Assembly: GCF_024679245.1 (NCBI RefSeq)
Contig: NC_090191.1
Coordinates: 42,958,024 to 43,022,023 of the forward strand
DNA length: 64,000 bases
Source of the DNA: Pseudorasbora parva
Taxonomy: Eukaryota; Chordata; Actinopteri; Cypriniformes; Gobionidae
Direction of reading: 5' to 3'
Below the pieces are notes generated by a model, which was not told the origin of the DNA, ran no database searches, and was given only the letters and a program-made list of their open reading frames with translations. Shown here piece after piece: positions 41,545 to 55,367 of this stretch. The position numbers were made by a program, and so were the translations under genes. Every line of letters begins with the position of its first letter. The first letter of the stretch is position 1.

Positions 41545-41830
41545 AGCGCAGACAGGGGTGAAGGGTCAGACTGCAGCTTTATGGGCCGTGCCTGACGCTT
41601 CACCAGACCAAACTATTGAAACGGGCTGGAGAATGCCAGGAATGTCCCACAGATGGAGATCCGAGCTCGTCCTGCGGGTCAAACTCATTCCCAGTCTGCG
41701 TTACACACACCTTCCGGAGAACCACTGAGCCACTGCCACCCTACATGTGCATTACATGACCAGATTACGAGTCTTTTCAGATTAATCTGCGTCTGAACGA
41801 ATCGGTTGAGTGAATGATTCACTGACTCAC

Positions 41831-42325
41831 TCACTCATAAATCACTTGTAGCCTCCTGGTCGTGAAAATAGGAAGAGCAACATTATCATTACCGATCAGG
41901 CATAACATAATGACAGGTCGATGTCGCCTCAAACTGAGCTGCTCTGTGTATTCTGACAGCTTTCTATCAGAACCAGCATTAACTTCTGGAGCAGTTTGAG
42001 CTCCAGTAGCTCGTCTGTTTGATCGGACCCCACGGGCCAGCCTTCGCTCCCCACGGTCATCAATGAGCCTTGGCCGCCCATGACCCTGTGGCCGGTTCTC
42101 CACTGGTCCTTCCTTGGAGCACTTTTGATAGATACTGACCACTGCAGACCGGGAACAGCCCACAAGAGCTGCAGTTTTGGAGATGCTCTGACCCAGTCGT
42201 CTAGCCGTCACAATCTGGCCAAACTCGCTCAAATCCTTACGCTTGCCCATTTCTCCTGCTTCACACACATCAACTCTGAGGACTAAATGTTCACTTGCTG
42301 CCTAATATATCCCACCCACTAACAG
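41831..42325 (-). pseudogene. Tc1-like transposase fragment (N-terminal DNA-binding half)
   Basis: An open minus-strand frame from 42268 encodes [20 protein letters not shown], then [20 protein letters not shown] and a GRPRL AT-hook-like motif: the paired-type HTH of Tc1 transposases. Homology ends after QLSLRRH, where the catalytic domain should start. The 5' noncoding part (to 42325) matches the copies at 31453 and 61427. Confidence 0.85.
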
Positions 42326-42394
42326 GAGCCGTGATGAAGAGATCAGCAGTGTTATTCACAGTAGCGTACCGTGGGGTTTCAGTCAGGGCCTTCA

Positions 42395-42570
42395 CTAACG
42401 ATCAACACGCCCCACGCCGTCGCCATAACAACACACACACACGATCAACAAGCCCCACGCCGTCGCCATAACAACACACACACACGATCAACAAGCCCCA
42501 CGCCGTCGCCATAACAACACACACACACGATCAACAAGCCCCACGCCGTCGCCATAACAACACACACACC
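42395..42570. repeat. 43-bp tandem repeat, about 4 units
   Basis: Unit contains CGATCAACAAGCCCCACGCC, then GTCGCCATAACAACACACA; repeats at intervals of 43 bp. Confidence 0.9.
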
Positions 42571-42745
42571 CTACACTGCCACTGCCCCTAAACCTACCAA
42601 TCACATGAAACATTCTGCATTTTTACTTTCTAAAAAAAACCTCATCCTGTATGATTTATAAGCATTTTGAAAAGTGACATGGCCAATGTCCTCATATTTC
42701 ACCCTCTCCTGTGTGTCATAATACACACACACACACACACACGCG
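42571..42745. repeat. Dispersed repeat related (inverted) to 54950-55330
   Basis: CCTACACTGCCACTGCCCCT, TGAAACATTCTGCATTTTTA and CCTGTATGATTTATAAGC are the reverse complement of phrases at about 55080-55240. Ends in a CA run. Confidence 0.6.
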
Positions 42746-43377
42746 CAAAATACAATAATGCACTGTACGCAATACTACTACGAACTTTGCTTTCATAGTG
42801 TTCGTTGGGAAGGGGGCAAGCAAAAAGTACACGCGAGACAAAAATGCAATTTGACTATTTATTGATGATACTGCACTCACGTGTCACCGTTTAGGCAAAT
42901 GGGGAAAAGAATCAAAATCAGCTGGCACAAATACTCTTAAACAAACAAAAATACGGACCAACAGAACATCCAAAGAAACAGGAAAAACACTGCTTGTTAG
43001 CTAACATTACCGGCTTGACATCAGGATCGATCATTCGCACGCAGCCTGTCATCCGCGGCGGCCATAGTTTATTTCACACAGAATTCTCACAACCCGCGAA
43101 AAGTTCAGACGGCTGATGACATCAGCAGGGGGTAGCACACCGACACATCGCTGGGCCTCTGGGCCGTTCTGTCACTACACATAAAATTTTGATTGGCTAA
43201 TGACCCACGTCAGTCAAAGCTATGGTCCAATGGAAAATAGCAGCTTCAATGGAAGGCAAGCTATTCTACTAGTGCTGGTCCTCGGGCTGTGATGCGTTTA
43301 GATGATGACATATGGAAAATACACCAAAAATACATACATTCTTTCTGGAAATATAATCGTAACTATATATATATATA
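42746..43377. other. Intergenic sequence, nothing recognised
   Basis: Complex sequence with GGCGGCCATAGTTTATTTC near 43057; no supported gene. Ends in a short TA run, the Tc1 target. Confidence 0.35.
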
Positions 43378-43379
43378 TA

Positions 43380-45005
43380 CAGTCTTGTTCAAAATAATAG
43401 CAGTACAATGTGACTAACCAGAATAATCAAGGTTTTTAGTATATTTTTTATTGCTACGTGGCAAACAAGTTACCAGTAGGTTCAGTAGATTCTCAGAAAA
43501 CAAATGAGACCCAGCATTCATGATATGCACGCTCTTAAGGCTGTGCAATTGGGCAATTAGTTGAATTAGTTGAAAGGGGTGTGTTCAAAAAAATAGCAGT
43601 GTGGCATTCAATCACTGAGGTCATCAATTTTGTGAAGAAACAGGTGTAAATCAGGTGGCCCCTATTTAAGGATGAAGCCAACACTTGTTGAACATGCATT
43701 TGAAAGCTGAGGAAAATGGGTCGTTCAAGACATTGTTCAGAAGAACAGCGTACTTTGATTAAAAAGTTGATTAGAGAGGGGAAAACCCATAAAGAGGTGC
43801 AAAAAATGATAGGCTGTTCAGCTAAAATGATCTCCAATGCCTTAAAATGGAGAGCAAAACCAGAGAGACGTGGAAGAAAACGGAAGACAACCATCAAAAT
43901 GGATAGAAGAATAACCAGAATGGCAAAGGCTCAGCCAATGATCACCTCCAGGATGATCAAAGACCGTCTGGAGTTACCTGTAAGTACTGTGACAGTTAGA
44001 AGACGTCTGTGTGAAGCTAATCTATTTTCAAGAATCCCCCGCAAAGTCCCTCTGTTAAAAAAAAGGCATGTGCAGAAGAGGTTACAATTTGCCAAAGAAC
44101 ACATCAACTGGCCTAAAGAGAAATGGAGGAACATTTTGTGGACTGATGAGAGTAAAATTGTTCTTTTTGGGTCCAAGGGCCACAGGCAGTTTGTGAGACG
44201 ACCCCCAAACTCTGAATTCAAGCCACAGTACACAGTGAAGACAGTGAAGCATGGAGGTGCAAGCATCATGATATGGGCATGTTTCTCCTACTATGGTGTT
44301 GGGCCTATTTATCGCATACCAGGGATCATGGATCAGTTTGCATATGTTCAAATACTTGAAGAGGTCATGTTGCCCTATGCTGAAGAGGACATGCCCTTGA
44401 AACGGTTGTTTCAACAAGACAATGACCCAAAACACACTAGTAAACGGGCAAAGTCTTGGTTCCAAACCAACAAAATTAATGTTATGGAGTGGCCAGCCCA
44501 ATCTCCAGACCTTAATCCAATTGAGAACTTGTGGGGTGATATCAAAAATGCTGTTTCTGAAGCAAAACCAAGAAATGTGAATGAATTGTGGAATGTTGTT
44601 AAAGAATCATGGAGTGGAATAACAGCTGAGAGGTGCCACAAGTTGGTTGACTCCATGCCACACAGATGTCAAGCAGTTTTAAAAAACTGTGGTCATACAA
44701 CTAAATATTAGTTTAGTGATTCACAGGATTGCTAAATCCCAGAAAAAAAAAATGTTTGTACAAAATAGTTTTGAGTTTGTACAGTCAAAGGTAGACACTG
44801 CTATTTTTTTGAACACACCCCTTTCAACTAATTGCCCAATTGCACAGCCTTAAGAGCGTGCATATCATGAATGCTGGGTCTCATTTGTTTTCTGAGAATC
44901 TACTGAACCTACTGGTAACTTGTTTGCCACGTAGCAATAAAAAATATACTAAAAACCTTGATTATTCTGGTTAGTCACATTGCACTGCTATTATTTTGAA
45001 CAAGA

Positions 45006-45008
<3 letters not shown>
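43380..45008 (+). mobile_element. Full-length Tc1/mariner transposon with intact transposase
   Basis: A 1,629-bp element. Both ends read CAGTCTTGTTCAAAATAATA inward, flanked by TA. TIRs are about 210-220 bp and nearly identical; by eye I see one substitution and a 9-bp TTAGTTGAA duplication in the left copy. The inner TIR edge repeats the outer motif (GTTCAAAAAAATAGCAGTG), an IR/DR arrangement with two binding sites per end. It sits in a TA run that has expanded on the right (45009-45093). Confidence 0.93.
43716..44711 (+). CDS. Tc1-like transposase, 331 aa, intact
   Basis: One uninterrupted frame from ATG ([18 protein letters not shown]) to TAG. N-terminal paired-type HTH (about 8-50), GRKRK basic motif (about 53-57), second HTH with [10 protein letters not shown], then the DDE domain: [18 protein letters not shown] and [11 protein letters not shown], with 34 residues between the second D and E, that is DD34E. 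Length matches active Tc1-family enzymes (about 340 aa). It acts in the nucleus, cutting at the TIRs and inserting at TA. There are no stops or frameshifts, so activity is plausible. Promoter not identified. Confidence 0.95.
   Translation: MGRSRHCSEEQRTLIKKLIREGKTHKEVQKMIGCSAKMISNALKWRAKPERRGRKRKTTIKMDRRITRMAKAQPMITSRMIKDRLELPVSTVTVRRRLCEANLFSRIPRKVPLLKKRHVQKRLQFAKEHINWPKEKWRNILWTDESKIVLFGSKGHRQFVRRPPNSEFKPQYTVKTVKHGGASIMIWACFSYYGVGPIYRIPGIMDQFAYVQILEEVMLPYAEEDMPLKRLFQQDNDPKHTSKRAKSWFQTNKINVMEWPAQSPDLNPIENLWGDIKNAVSEAKPRNVNELWNVVKESWSGITAERCHKLVDSMPHRCQAVLKNCGHTTKY

Positions 45009-45093
<85 letters not shown>
45009..45093. repeat. (TA)n microsatellite at Tc1 edge
   Basis: About 85 bp of TA immediately right of the Tc1 element; the left flank has only about 16 bp. 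Confidence 0.95.
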
Positions 45094-46196
<1,103 letters not shown>

Positions 46197-48340
46197 ATGG
46201 CAGTCCAAAGTTATGAAGTTATGAAATTTGGCACATTGATAGAGGACTGGGCCAACATTAACTACACCAGTTTTGGAGTCTCTAACTCAATCCCTCTAGC
46301 GCCACCACCACAAACAAGTTTGACTGAAGTTTGTGCCAATAACTTTTCAATCCTAGGTGCTAGAAACAAAATTGTCGTGAAAAAAAAAAAGTTGGTTGAG
46401 ACAATTTTCCCGCCCAATTTTTCCACCAAAAACTACTTTTCAACCTCCTCCTAGGTGATTTATCCGATTTGCATAATTTTTTTGCCAGATCATCTTCAGT
46501 AACAAGCAAATTATGGAATTTAAGTCGATTTGTCAAAAGTGTTTTTGAATAACGAGCAAATCAATTTTACGTAGCACTTGCGAAAATGGACATAAGGCTG
46601 TATCTCTGCAACGCTTTATCGTAATCTGGTCAAACTTGGTACACATCATCACAAGCATGACCTGAGGATACATGCTGCGTTTCACCACAGCGCCACCTAC
46701 TGGTCCAGAGATGCAAAAAAAATCTATTTTTGCTTAACTTCGTAACGATTTATCACAGTCATAAAAGTGGTCTCGTTCGATTTGCATCATACCAAGTTGA
46801 ATGATATCCAATTCTTCATTAATTGGCCATTTTGAATTTTGTAGTAAAATGAACGCGTTAGCATATCATTACGAAACTCTGTATGGGTCATCGGCATGAT
46901 GCCCTGAAGTTATTCACATGCTTATAACTTTTGGTGTGGTTGACTTATTTTCATGGGATTCACATATCATTAGATTCCTGACTCCTTGCCGAGTCCAACG
47001 ATACCAAACATGCTAGGTTTTTTTTTCAACGTTGTGATTTAGCTTTTAAACAACTTCCACGAATATCTTCAAAACCATTAGTCCGATCAAGACAAAACCA
47101 CAGCAGGAAAATCAAAATCATAACGGATTGATTAAATGTCAAATTTTGATAGGAAGTGGCACTAGAATGCAATCAAAGTCGGGTGTGGGTTATTTTTTAT
47201 ATGCTGATAAATACAAATGTCTCATAAAAAACTCACTTTTCACCAAATTTGACACGCGTGCGTATGGGGGCACTCACAAAAAGTGTTGGGACTGTGCCAC
47301 CTGGTGGCGCTATAATTGAACAAAACATGAAATTGTCTTTATACAACTCATTCATGACAGGACGAATTTTTTTATAAAGCCACTCTAGCGTAATTTTTTT
47401 GAATCAAGAAATGTACACCTGCTCCATACCACGTGTAAACAGTGCGTAAAACATTTGAACGTTCTGTGTTTTAATTAAGGCAAACTGATGACATTGAATT
47501 TTGATGCACTATGTACCATAATAATATTTGAGATTGATTTGAGAGTTGATTTGCCCTCTTTTTTTCTGTTTAACTTTGGATGATAGGCAGCACTTCTCAC
47601 TTCACTTTTTACCCGGCTGTCCAATCACAGTAGAGGAGGGACGGGACAAATACCACACCGACCAATCATCCCACTTGTGCTTTTTACTGCATTTTTATAT
47701 TCAGTAATATTCTTCAAAATGAGATGCTAGTAACGTGTTGCTGCCATGGATGTTCTGTATCATAGCAACCTAAGTATCTCTTGCAAAGCACTTTCAAGCG
47801 CCACCAGCTGGCCATTTTCAGAAGAGCGTGTTTGGTGGAAAAGACGATAATTGAATATTTATTGCTATGCATATGGCCAATTAGTCAATATTGGACCCCA
47901 AACTGAGAAGCCAAGCCAGAAGATTCCAGTGCTCCTGGGTACGTAATTGTCATCGTTGTAACTCTTGGCTGGAGATTATGCTAATTATGAATGATATTTA
48001 CGCATGTTTGGAATTCATAACATACACACGTTTAACTACCGAATCCGTAGTATACGAAGTGTTTGTGAGAGTTTTCGGTCCATTTAATATTTACGAACGT
48101 TTCATGAATGAGGCTCATTAAATTCATGGGTTTTTAAACCTGAAAATCGTCTCCAAATGCCAATTTTTGCAGTTTGGTCCCCTGTGTTGTTGCTCGCAGC
48201 TATATTTACATTGCTGTTTCATTGCATGGAAAAATCAGCTTGGATTACAATTTTTTTACACTAATAAACTCAATTTCATGCATATTTGTGTTTCATGCAA
48301 ATAACAAATGTTTTGAGAACATTATTATTAAAGACAGAAC
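46197..48340. repeat. Dispersed repeat D3, long copy
   Basis: Contains CACAGCGCCACCTACTGGTC, TGTGCCACCTGGTGGCGCTA and GCTCGCAGCTATATTTA. The stretch 47140-47340 is collinear with 51640-51850 and the 3' part with 51890-52000. No open frame of note. A widespread cyprinid repeat of uncertain class. Confidence 0.6.
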
Positions 48341-48798
48341 GCTCTATTACCGAGCATGATCCAGAGCGTGATGTGTAAAGCAGACAGGCGCTGATGTACT
48401 AGAGCTGAATAACAAGTGTTTGCACAGCGTTCCAGAAGATTTGACCACAGGAAGTCTGCAAAAACAAGCCAGGATCCATTTTTAGCAGCAGTGTCTTAAA
48501 GTAGGTCAGTTTTTACATTTGTCAGCCCTCTGTCATCTCGTGCGGTCCAGAGTTTGCAGGGATCACACATACTTTAGGTTTGGGGTGTTTTAAAGGTAAT
48601 TATCAGATTCACAGGACAGGGTGTGAATTACAGGGCGGATCGAAATCGCCTTGTTTTAATTCTACAAGAGAGTGTGTGTTCACCTGATGTCATTGGACGT
48701 ATTTTTTTGCTTCGTTCTTGTTGGATATACACTTTTACACGGCACTGTGTGGAGCTGTGAATGCACAGGAGCTTTGAAACTGCAACTTGATTCAGTAA
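48341..48798. other. Intergenic sequence, nothing recognised
   Basis: No supported gene. Confidence 0.35.
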
Positions 48799-50565
48799 TT
48801 CAAAGCTTCATTGATTGAAAGCTTCATTGATTGAAAGCTTCATTGATTGAAAGCTTCATTGATTGAAAGCTTCATTGATTGAAAGCTTCATTGATTGAAA
48901 GCTTCATTGATTTAAAGCGTCATTGATTCAAAGCGTCATTGATTCAAAGCGTCATTGATTCAAAGCGTCATTGATTCAAAGCGTCATTGATTTAAAGCGT
49001 CATTGATTCTAAGCGTCATTGATTCTAAGCGTCATTGATTCTAAGCGTCATTGATTCTAAGCGTCATTGATTCAAAGCGTCATTGATTCAAAGCGTCATT
49101 GATTCAAAGCGTCATTGATTTAAAGCGTCATTGATTCTAAGCGTCATTGATTCTAAGCGTCATTGATTCTAAGCGTCATTGATTCAAAGCGTCATTGATT
49201 CAAAGCGTCATTGATTCAAAGCGTCATTGATTCAAAGCGTCATTGATTCAAAGCGTCATTGATTCAAAGCGTCATTGATTCAAAGCGTCATTGATTCAAA
49301 GCGTCATTGATTCAAAGCTTCATTGATTGAAAGCGTCATTGATTCAAAATGTCATTGTTTCAAAGCTTCCGTAATTCATTGATTGAAAGCGTCATTGATT
49401 CAAAGCTTCATTGATTCAGAGCGTCATTGATTCAAAGCGTCATTGATTCAAAGCGTCATTGACAACAAAGCTTCATTGATTAAAAGCGCCATTGATTCAA
49501 AGTTTCATTGATTGAAAGCGTCATTGATTCAAAATGTCATTGTTTCAAAGCTTCCGTAATTCATTGATTGAAAGCGTCATTGATTCAAAACGTCATTGAT
49601 TCAAAGCTTCATTGATTCAAAGCGTCATTGATTCAAAGCGTCATTGATTCAAAGCGTCATTGATTCAAAGCGTCATTGATTCAAAGCGTCATTTATTCAA
49701 AGCGTCATTGATTGAAAGCGTCATTGATTCAAAATGTCATTGTTTCAAAGCTTCCGTAATTCATTGATTGAAAGCGTCATTGATTCAAAGCTTCATTGAT
49801 TCAGAGCGTCATTGATTCAAAGCGTCATTGATTCAAAGCGTCATTGATTCTAAGCGTCATTGATTCAAAGCTTCATTGATTCAAAGCTTCATTGATTGAA
49901 AGCGTCATTGATTCAAAATGTCATTGTTTCAAAGCCTCTGTAATTCATTGATTCAAAGCGTCATTGATTCAAAGCTTCATTGATTCAAAGCGTCATTGAT
50001 TCAAAGCGTCATTGATTCAAAGCGTCATTGACAACAAAGCTTCATTGATTAAAAGCGTCATTGATTCAAAGTTTCATTGATTGAAAGCGTCATTGATTCA
50101 AAATGTCATTGTTTCAAAGCCTCCATAATTCATTGATTCAAAGCTTCATTTATTCCAAACCTTCCACAATTCATTGAATGAAAGCGTCATTGATTCAAAG
50201 CCTCATTGATTCAAAGCTTCATTGATTCAAAGCCTCCATAATTCATTGATTGAAAGCGTCGTTGATTCAAAGCTTCAAAGCTACATTGATTCATTGATTT
50301 AAAGCTTCATTGATTCAAAGCCTCTGTAATTCATTGATTGAAAGCGTCATTGATTCAAAGCTTCAAAGCTACATTGATTCATTGATTCAAAGCTTCATTG
50401 ATTCAAAGCTTCATTGATTCAAAGCTTCATTGATTCAAAGCCTCCGTAATTCATTGATTCAAAGCTTCATTGATTCAAAGCCTCCATAATTCATTGATTG
50501 AAAGCGTCATTAATTCAAAGCCTCATTGATTCAAAGCCTCATTGATTCAAAGTTTCATTGATTCG
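48799..50565. repeat. 16-bp minisatellite, about 110 units
   Basis: Unit TCAAAGCGTCATTGAT with variants GAAAGCTTCATTGATT, TCTAAGCGTCATTGAT and longer inserts (CTTCCGTAATTCATTGATTG). The left end is homogeneous (GAAAGCTTC units), the middle is GCGTC units, and the right side is mixed, with composite units of about 200 bp. Confidence 0.95.
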
Positions 50566-50592
50566 TCTGTCTGTCTGTCTGTCTGTCTGTCT
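50566..50592. repeat. (TCTG)n microsatellite
   Basis: About seven TCTG units at the end of the 16-bp array. Confidence 0.9.
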
Positions 50593-51023
50593 ATATCGAA
50601 AAATTATATCTTAAAATGACTTAAAAGCGTAAAACTTAAAGCTGTTAAAGCTTTTTTCAAACGCTCTGTTGTGTCTCTCTCAAGCCAAACTTTTCCATAG
50701 TTCTAAGTGTACGTGCTGTGTTTCTCCAAGATGCTTTAACTAATGCCATGTCACACAAAGAACACTTCTAGCAAACAAAGCATGGCACTAATAATAATAA
50801 TATGCTGCCACAATATAATAAACGTGGCCTGTAAATCTCTTCAGTCTGTAAATGTGCTTTTGTGCTTTTAAAAGGGACAAACAAAAGTGCATTAATGTGT
50901 GTTTCCATGACTTTGTGCTGATGTAGTTTTCAGAAGCGAGTGAATATGTGTGTGTGGGTGACCTTCGCCCTGATTTGATGGCCATATCTTTAGTCTGAAA
51001 GTGTAAGGCGAACACCTGGCGTT

Positions 51024-51077
<54 letters not shown>

Positions 51078-51599
51078 CTGGCTGCATAAACGCTCCATTG
51101 AATAAAGAAAGCCGTGATATTTCTGTAAGACATTTACATGCAACACAATCCGCCGGTGCAGTTCACAAAACATTGCTTTTCTTTTTGCTAAAAGCCAAAC
51201 GGGAGGAAAGGGAACATGGCGATAAGTTTTATCTGCAAACTGGTTAATCTGAAACATACTCCGAGCTCTTTCTCAGGCCATTACCGAATGCTCGGGGAGA
51301 GCGTAATGGGTTTTGGATCTCGGTGACAGGACTCATGATGGGTTATTCGGCCTCCTGAACGGCCTCTTTGTTTCAGCGTGCATTTGATTGTTCCTCTCTG
51401 CGTCATTTTAAAACTCAATTACACACATAACTAACCTGTTTTTCGTGGAGGGGTCAAACTGAGGCCTTTAAGTGCGCTGGAAATGACCTGCAATTTCATG
51501 CAAACGCGGTTATACTTGAATTGCATCCAGCGTTCATTTGCGATTCAGACCAAAACGAGAGTTTGGGTGCTTCATAATCAAACCGAGCCTGCTTCGAAG
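50593..51599. other. Intergenic sequence with (GT)n
   Basis: A (GT)n run lies at about 51028-51073. 51240-51590 is complex sequence without repeats or a supported gene, a candidate conserved noncoding segment. Confidence 0.4.
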
Positions 51600-52020
51600 A
51601 CAGGTCGATAGCTAAAAGTTAAAGACCAAATGTCCAAATAGTGATAGTAAGGGGTAGCAAAATCCAATCAAAGTCACATGTCAGTCATTTCTTATGTTTT
51701 TTTCACATAAATGTCCATAACTCTAAAACAAAATGATATTTTCACCAAAATTCACACACACATATGGGCTCACTCCGAGGACACACACAAAAATTGGTAT
51801 GATTGTGCCTCTTGGTGGCGCTATAATTAAACACACATGAAATCGGCTCTATAAAACTCAATGTGTTAATGTGGGGTTTCAACATTTTTGCTTAAAATTG
51901 TCTCCAAATGTCTTCACCGTTTTTGCAGTTGGTCTGCTGTGAGCGTCCTTGTTTGCTTTTGTTGCGCTCGGCCCCGGTAATGGCTGCTTGCAGCTATATT
52001 TATTATTATTATTATTAGGT
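51600..52020. repeat. Dispersed repeat D3, short copy with ATT tail
   Basis: Contains TGTGCCTCTTGGTGGCGCTA and ends GCTTGCAGCTATATTTATTA in an (ATT)n tail, a 3' end that suggests retroposition or a simple-repeat-targeted insertion; class unknown. Confidence 0.6.
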
Positions 52021-52563
52021 CCCACAAATATCCCCCCATTACATCATTATACATTATATTCAACATCATATATAGTCGTCACAATAGACATTGTGTGGAC
52101 AACATATTAACATAATAGAGACCTTAATACTTAGTATACAACATTTAATGGTTAATTTTTGAGTGTCATTTTGAGTATAAATGAACTCCAAATGTCACAA
52201 AATGGCAAATTACTAAACCTAACAAACAAAGCGAAGATAAAACTGTGAAAACGGTGAAAAATCAACCTAATTATTCAAACCCAAGTGCATGATGGGAACA
52301 CTAGGAGTAGTTTTACTTCTTTTTATAACGTTGACATTTACGCTTTAATTTCTACAGCTTGAATTAAGTACTAACGTCAAATTTACTTCCTTTTTTAATT
52401 CTTGCCTATTGTTTTCTTGTAGAAATTACCTTTTTTTTTAATCTAATTTACTTCACCACAGAGTAATTGTTATCAGTGTTCATTGTATTAACTCAAATTT
52501 TGAATTTCAACAAACTCACTTTATATTTTAAGGCAAGTTACATTTTTTAAGTTAAACCAACAC

Positions 52564-52566
52564 ACT

Positions 52567-52621
<55 letters not shown>

Positions 52622-52623
52622 TT
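52564..52623. repeat. (TTTA)n microsatellite
   Basis: About 15 TTTA units. Confidence 0.95.
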
Positions 52624-52768
52624 ACAGTGTATAATATAATTCAATGCCATAAAATCACCTAAAAATATTACATTTAAAAACTTAATCAAACTAAAATATA
52701 GTAGATTCATTTAATTTAAATAACATTTTCGGTCATGTTTGAGCAGCACGAGAGGGTTATAACTGTGC

Positions 52769-53148
52769 ACTGTAAAAAAAAAAAGTGTTGGTTTAACTTA
52801 AAAAAGTGAGTAACCTGGTTGCCTTAATTTTGAGTTTATTAAAATTACAAATGTGAGTTGATACAATGAAGGAAATTTGTTTAATAAATAGAAACTCAAA
52901 ATATTATTGGATCTGAACCACATAAAATATTTGATAAATCATGAAAATAGCACAATTTGGCTGCGTCATCAGAAATAAAACACACAATCACAATCATGCT
53001 TACAAAATATTTTAATAATATTTTAATAAAGGTTGTCGAATCTCAAAAAATGTTCATTGTATTAACTCAAAATTTTGAGTTCATTGACATTTTTTTTATT
53101 TTAAGGCAACCAGGCAACTTGTTTTCTAAATATTTTTTTTTCAGTGTA
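52769..53148. mobile_element. MITE family M2, second copy
   Basis: CACTGTAAAAAAAAAAAGTG at the left, TTTTTTTTCAGTGTA at the right. Collinear with 7427-7784, with a short duplication (ATATTTTAATA) near 53010. Confidence 0.75.
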
Positions 53149-53696
53149 TAATCCAAATGGATGGAAATATTATGGAGATTTTTTTTCTAACTATTGTTTA
53201 AATCTTTGGATTATCTTTGACATGTCAGCAGTCATTACCCCCCCCCCCCCCCCAAAAAAAAACCCCCACACGTTTAAGTGTTTGATACAGGATTGCTTGA
53301 GCAGAACATTATGAAGCTGAGCGTTTAGTAAACAGAGAGGCTTAATTAATATATTTCTGATGTTTATTAAAGTGGAGAAGCTGAAAGGTCAGTCACAGCT
53401 TGTGTGTTAATTAAACGGTGAGAAGCGATGGCGTCATTAACCCGATTCGACAGCGGCGTGATGGGAAGAGGAAGTCCTTCAGCCGACTCTCGTAGTTCAT
53501 TAAGAGTTCAGTTGTCAAACTCCATCAATGATCTGAAGCTTTCTAAAATGAATACAGGGTTTGTAAATGCTACGGAAAGTCGTCATTAGTCATCTGGAGT
53601 GATTCAGAAACCCACCGGAGCTCAGAGATGCCGACCGTATATCTCCACGTCGGAGGTTTTCCCCTCGTTTATCTTCTGTTGTGTGTATGATCACTT
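53149..53696. other. Intergenic sequence with poly-C/poly-A run
   Basis: A C-run followed by an A-run lies at about 53238-53270. The remainder is complex sequence with no supported gene. Confidence 0.4.
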
Positions 53697-53894
53697 AAAG
53701 GGATCGTTCAGCCATAAATGAGCCTGTGCTGTTTATCTGCAGGGCGTCCGAGATGTCGGTGTGTTTGTTTCTTCAGGAGAACACAAATGAAGATTTTTAA
53801 CTCAGCCGTTGCTCGTATAATGCGTGTGAATGGGGTGTATTTCTGTGAGAGTAAAAAACACACCGACATACGAGTCCATATTAAACCCTGAGGC

Positions 53895-55150
53895 TAGGCC
53901 TGTCGCGATAGTCAATAAATCAATTAATCGCACAATTGAAAAAATGAGCTCGATCATTGTTTCCGGCCGCGATAATTTCCATTTGCATGCTTGTTTGTTA
54001 TCCTCGTCTCTCTCGTTGACTGCGCGGCTCGTTCTGGAAGATGTTTATACTCGACGTGTAGACCGGGTGCCGGTGTTATGAGACGTAATGCTCATTCAGA
54101 TTCGCCTGAACTCAGGGCCGGCCCGTGGCATAGGCGGAATAGGCAAATGCTAGGGGCGCCACTCGTCCATAGGGGCGCCAAAATGAGTGATTTTTCTGGT
54201 TTTATTACTGCTACTTTTTATTAATATTAATTGGAAATATTACCAAAAAAAAAAACCTCATCAATCCACCAAAAGACCATCGCATCAATCTCCTCCTGCC
54301 CAGCGAGTGCTTTAGTGTGTCCCATATTGAACGCGCGATCAGTTTAACATTGGGAATTTGTTGTCGCGTCGCCTCTCGCGCATCTAACAGACAGGAATCT
54401 GCTTGTTTGCTCGCGCCAGTGAAAGGTGGAAAGTTGCCTAATTATTCATGACGGATGGCCAATGTGTCAAAAAGACAGAAGCCCTCTGATACAGGAATAT
54501 AAAGGAATAAGGGGATGAAGACAGAGGTAAAGTGATGAAATGAATGAACAGTTTATCTAAATGCATTATCTAAATATGAATGTTTGCTGATTAATTCCAG
54601 TTATTTTTATCTTAAACTTTATGTAAGGAGCTGTTCTGGATGATCAGAATCTGTTAAAATTTACGTCAATTTTTTATAAACATATATATATATTTTTTTT
54701 TAATAGCCTAAAGTTTTTACTCAGTTGTGCAATTATAAGGGGATTTTAAAAGCATTTGTAAAATTTATTTTCTGAAATTAGTAATGATATTTATATACAG
54801 GTTTATATAAAATAGCTAAAAAATAAAATAAAATGCACACTAAGTATAACAATTTCTTAAAAAGTTTAATTCATGGTGAAAACATGAGCATGCATAGTTT
54901 AGTGGAGGATATACACACATTTTTGTATATGTGTGTTTGTGTGTGTGTGTATGTGTGTGTCCTTGTTTATATTACTTTGTGGGGACCAAATGTCCCCATA
55001 AGGATAGTAATAGCTGATAGGCCTAGTAGTCACTTTTCAACCGGCTCATTGAAAAGTGACCCGGTCCCCACTTTTCAAAAGGCTTATAAATCATACAGGA
55101 TACGTTTCTTTGAGAAAGTAAAAATGCAGAATGTTTCCTGTGATGGGTAG

Positions 55151-55228
<78 letters not shown>

Positions 55229-55317
55229 TGGGGCAGTGTAGGGGGATAGAAAATACGGTTTGTACGGTATAAAAACCATTACGTCTATGGAGAGTCCCCA
55301 CAAAGATAGTGAACCAG

Positions 55318-55367
<50 letters not shown>

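Noticed and set aside
43535..44656. Minus-strand frames opposite the Tc1 transposase
   Set aside because: Shadows of the intact plus-strand transposase gene.
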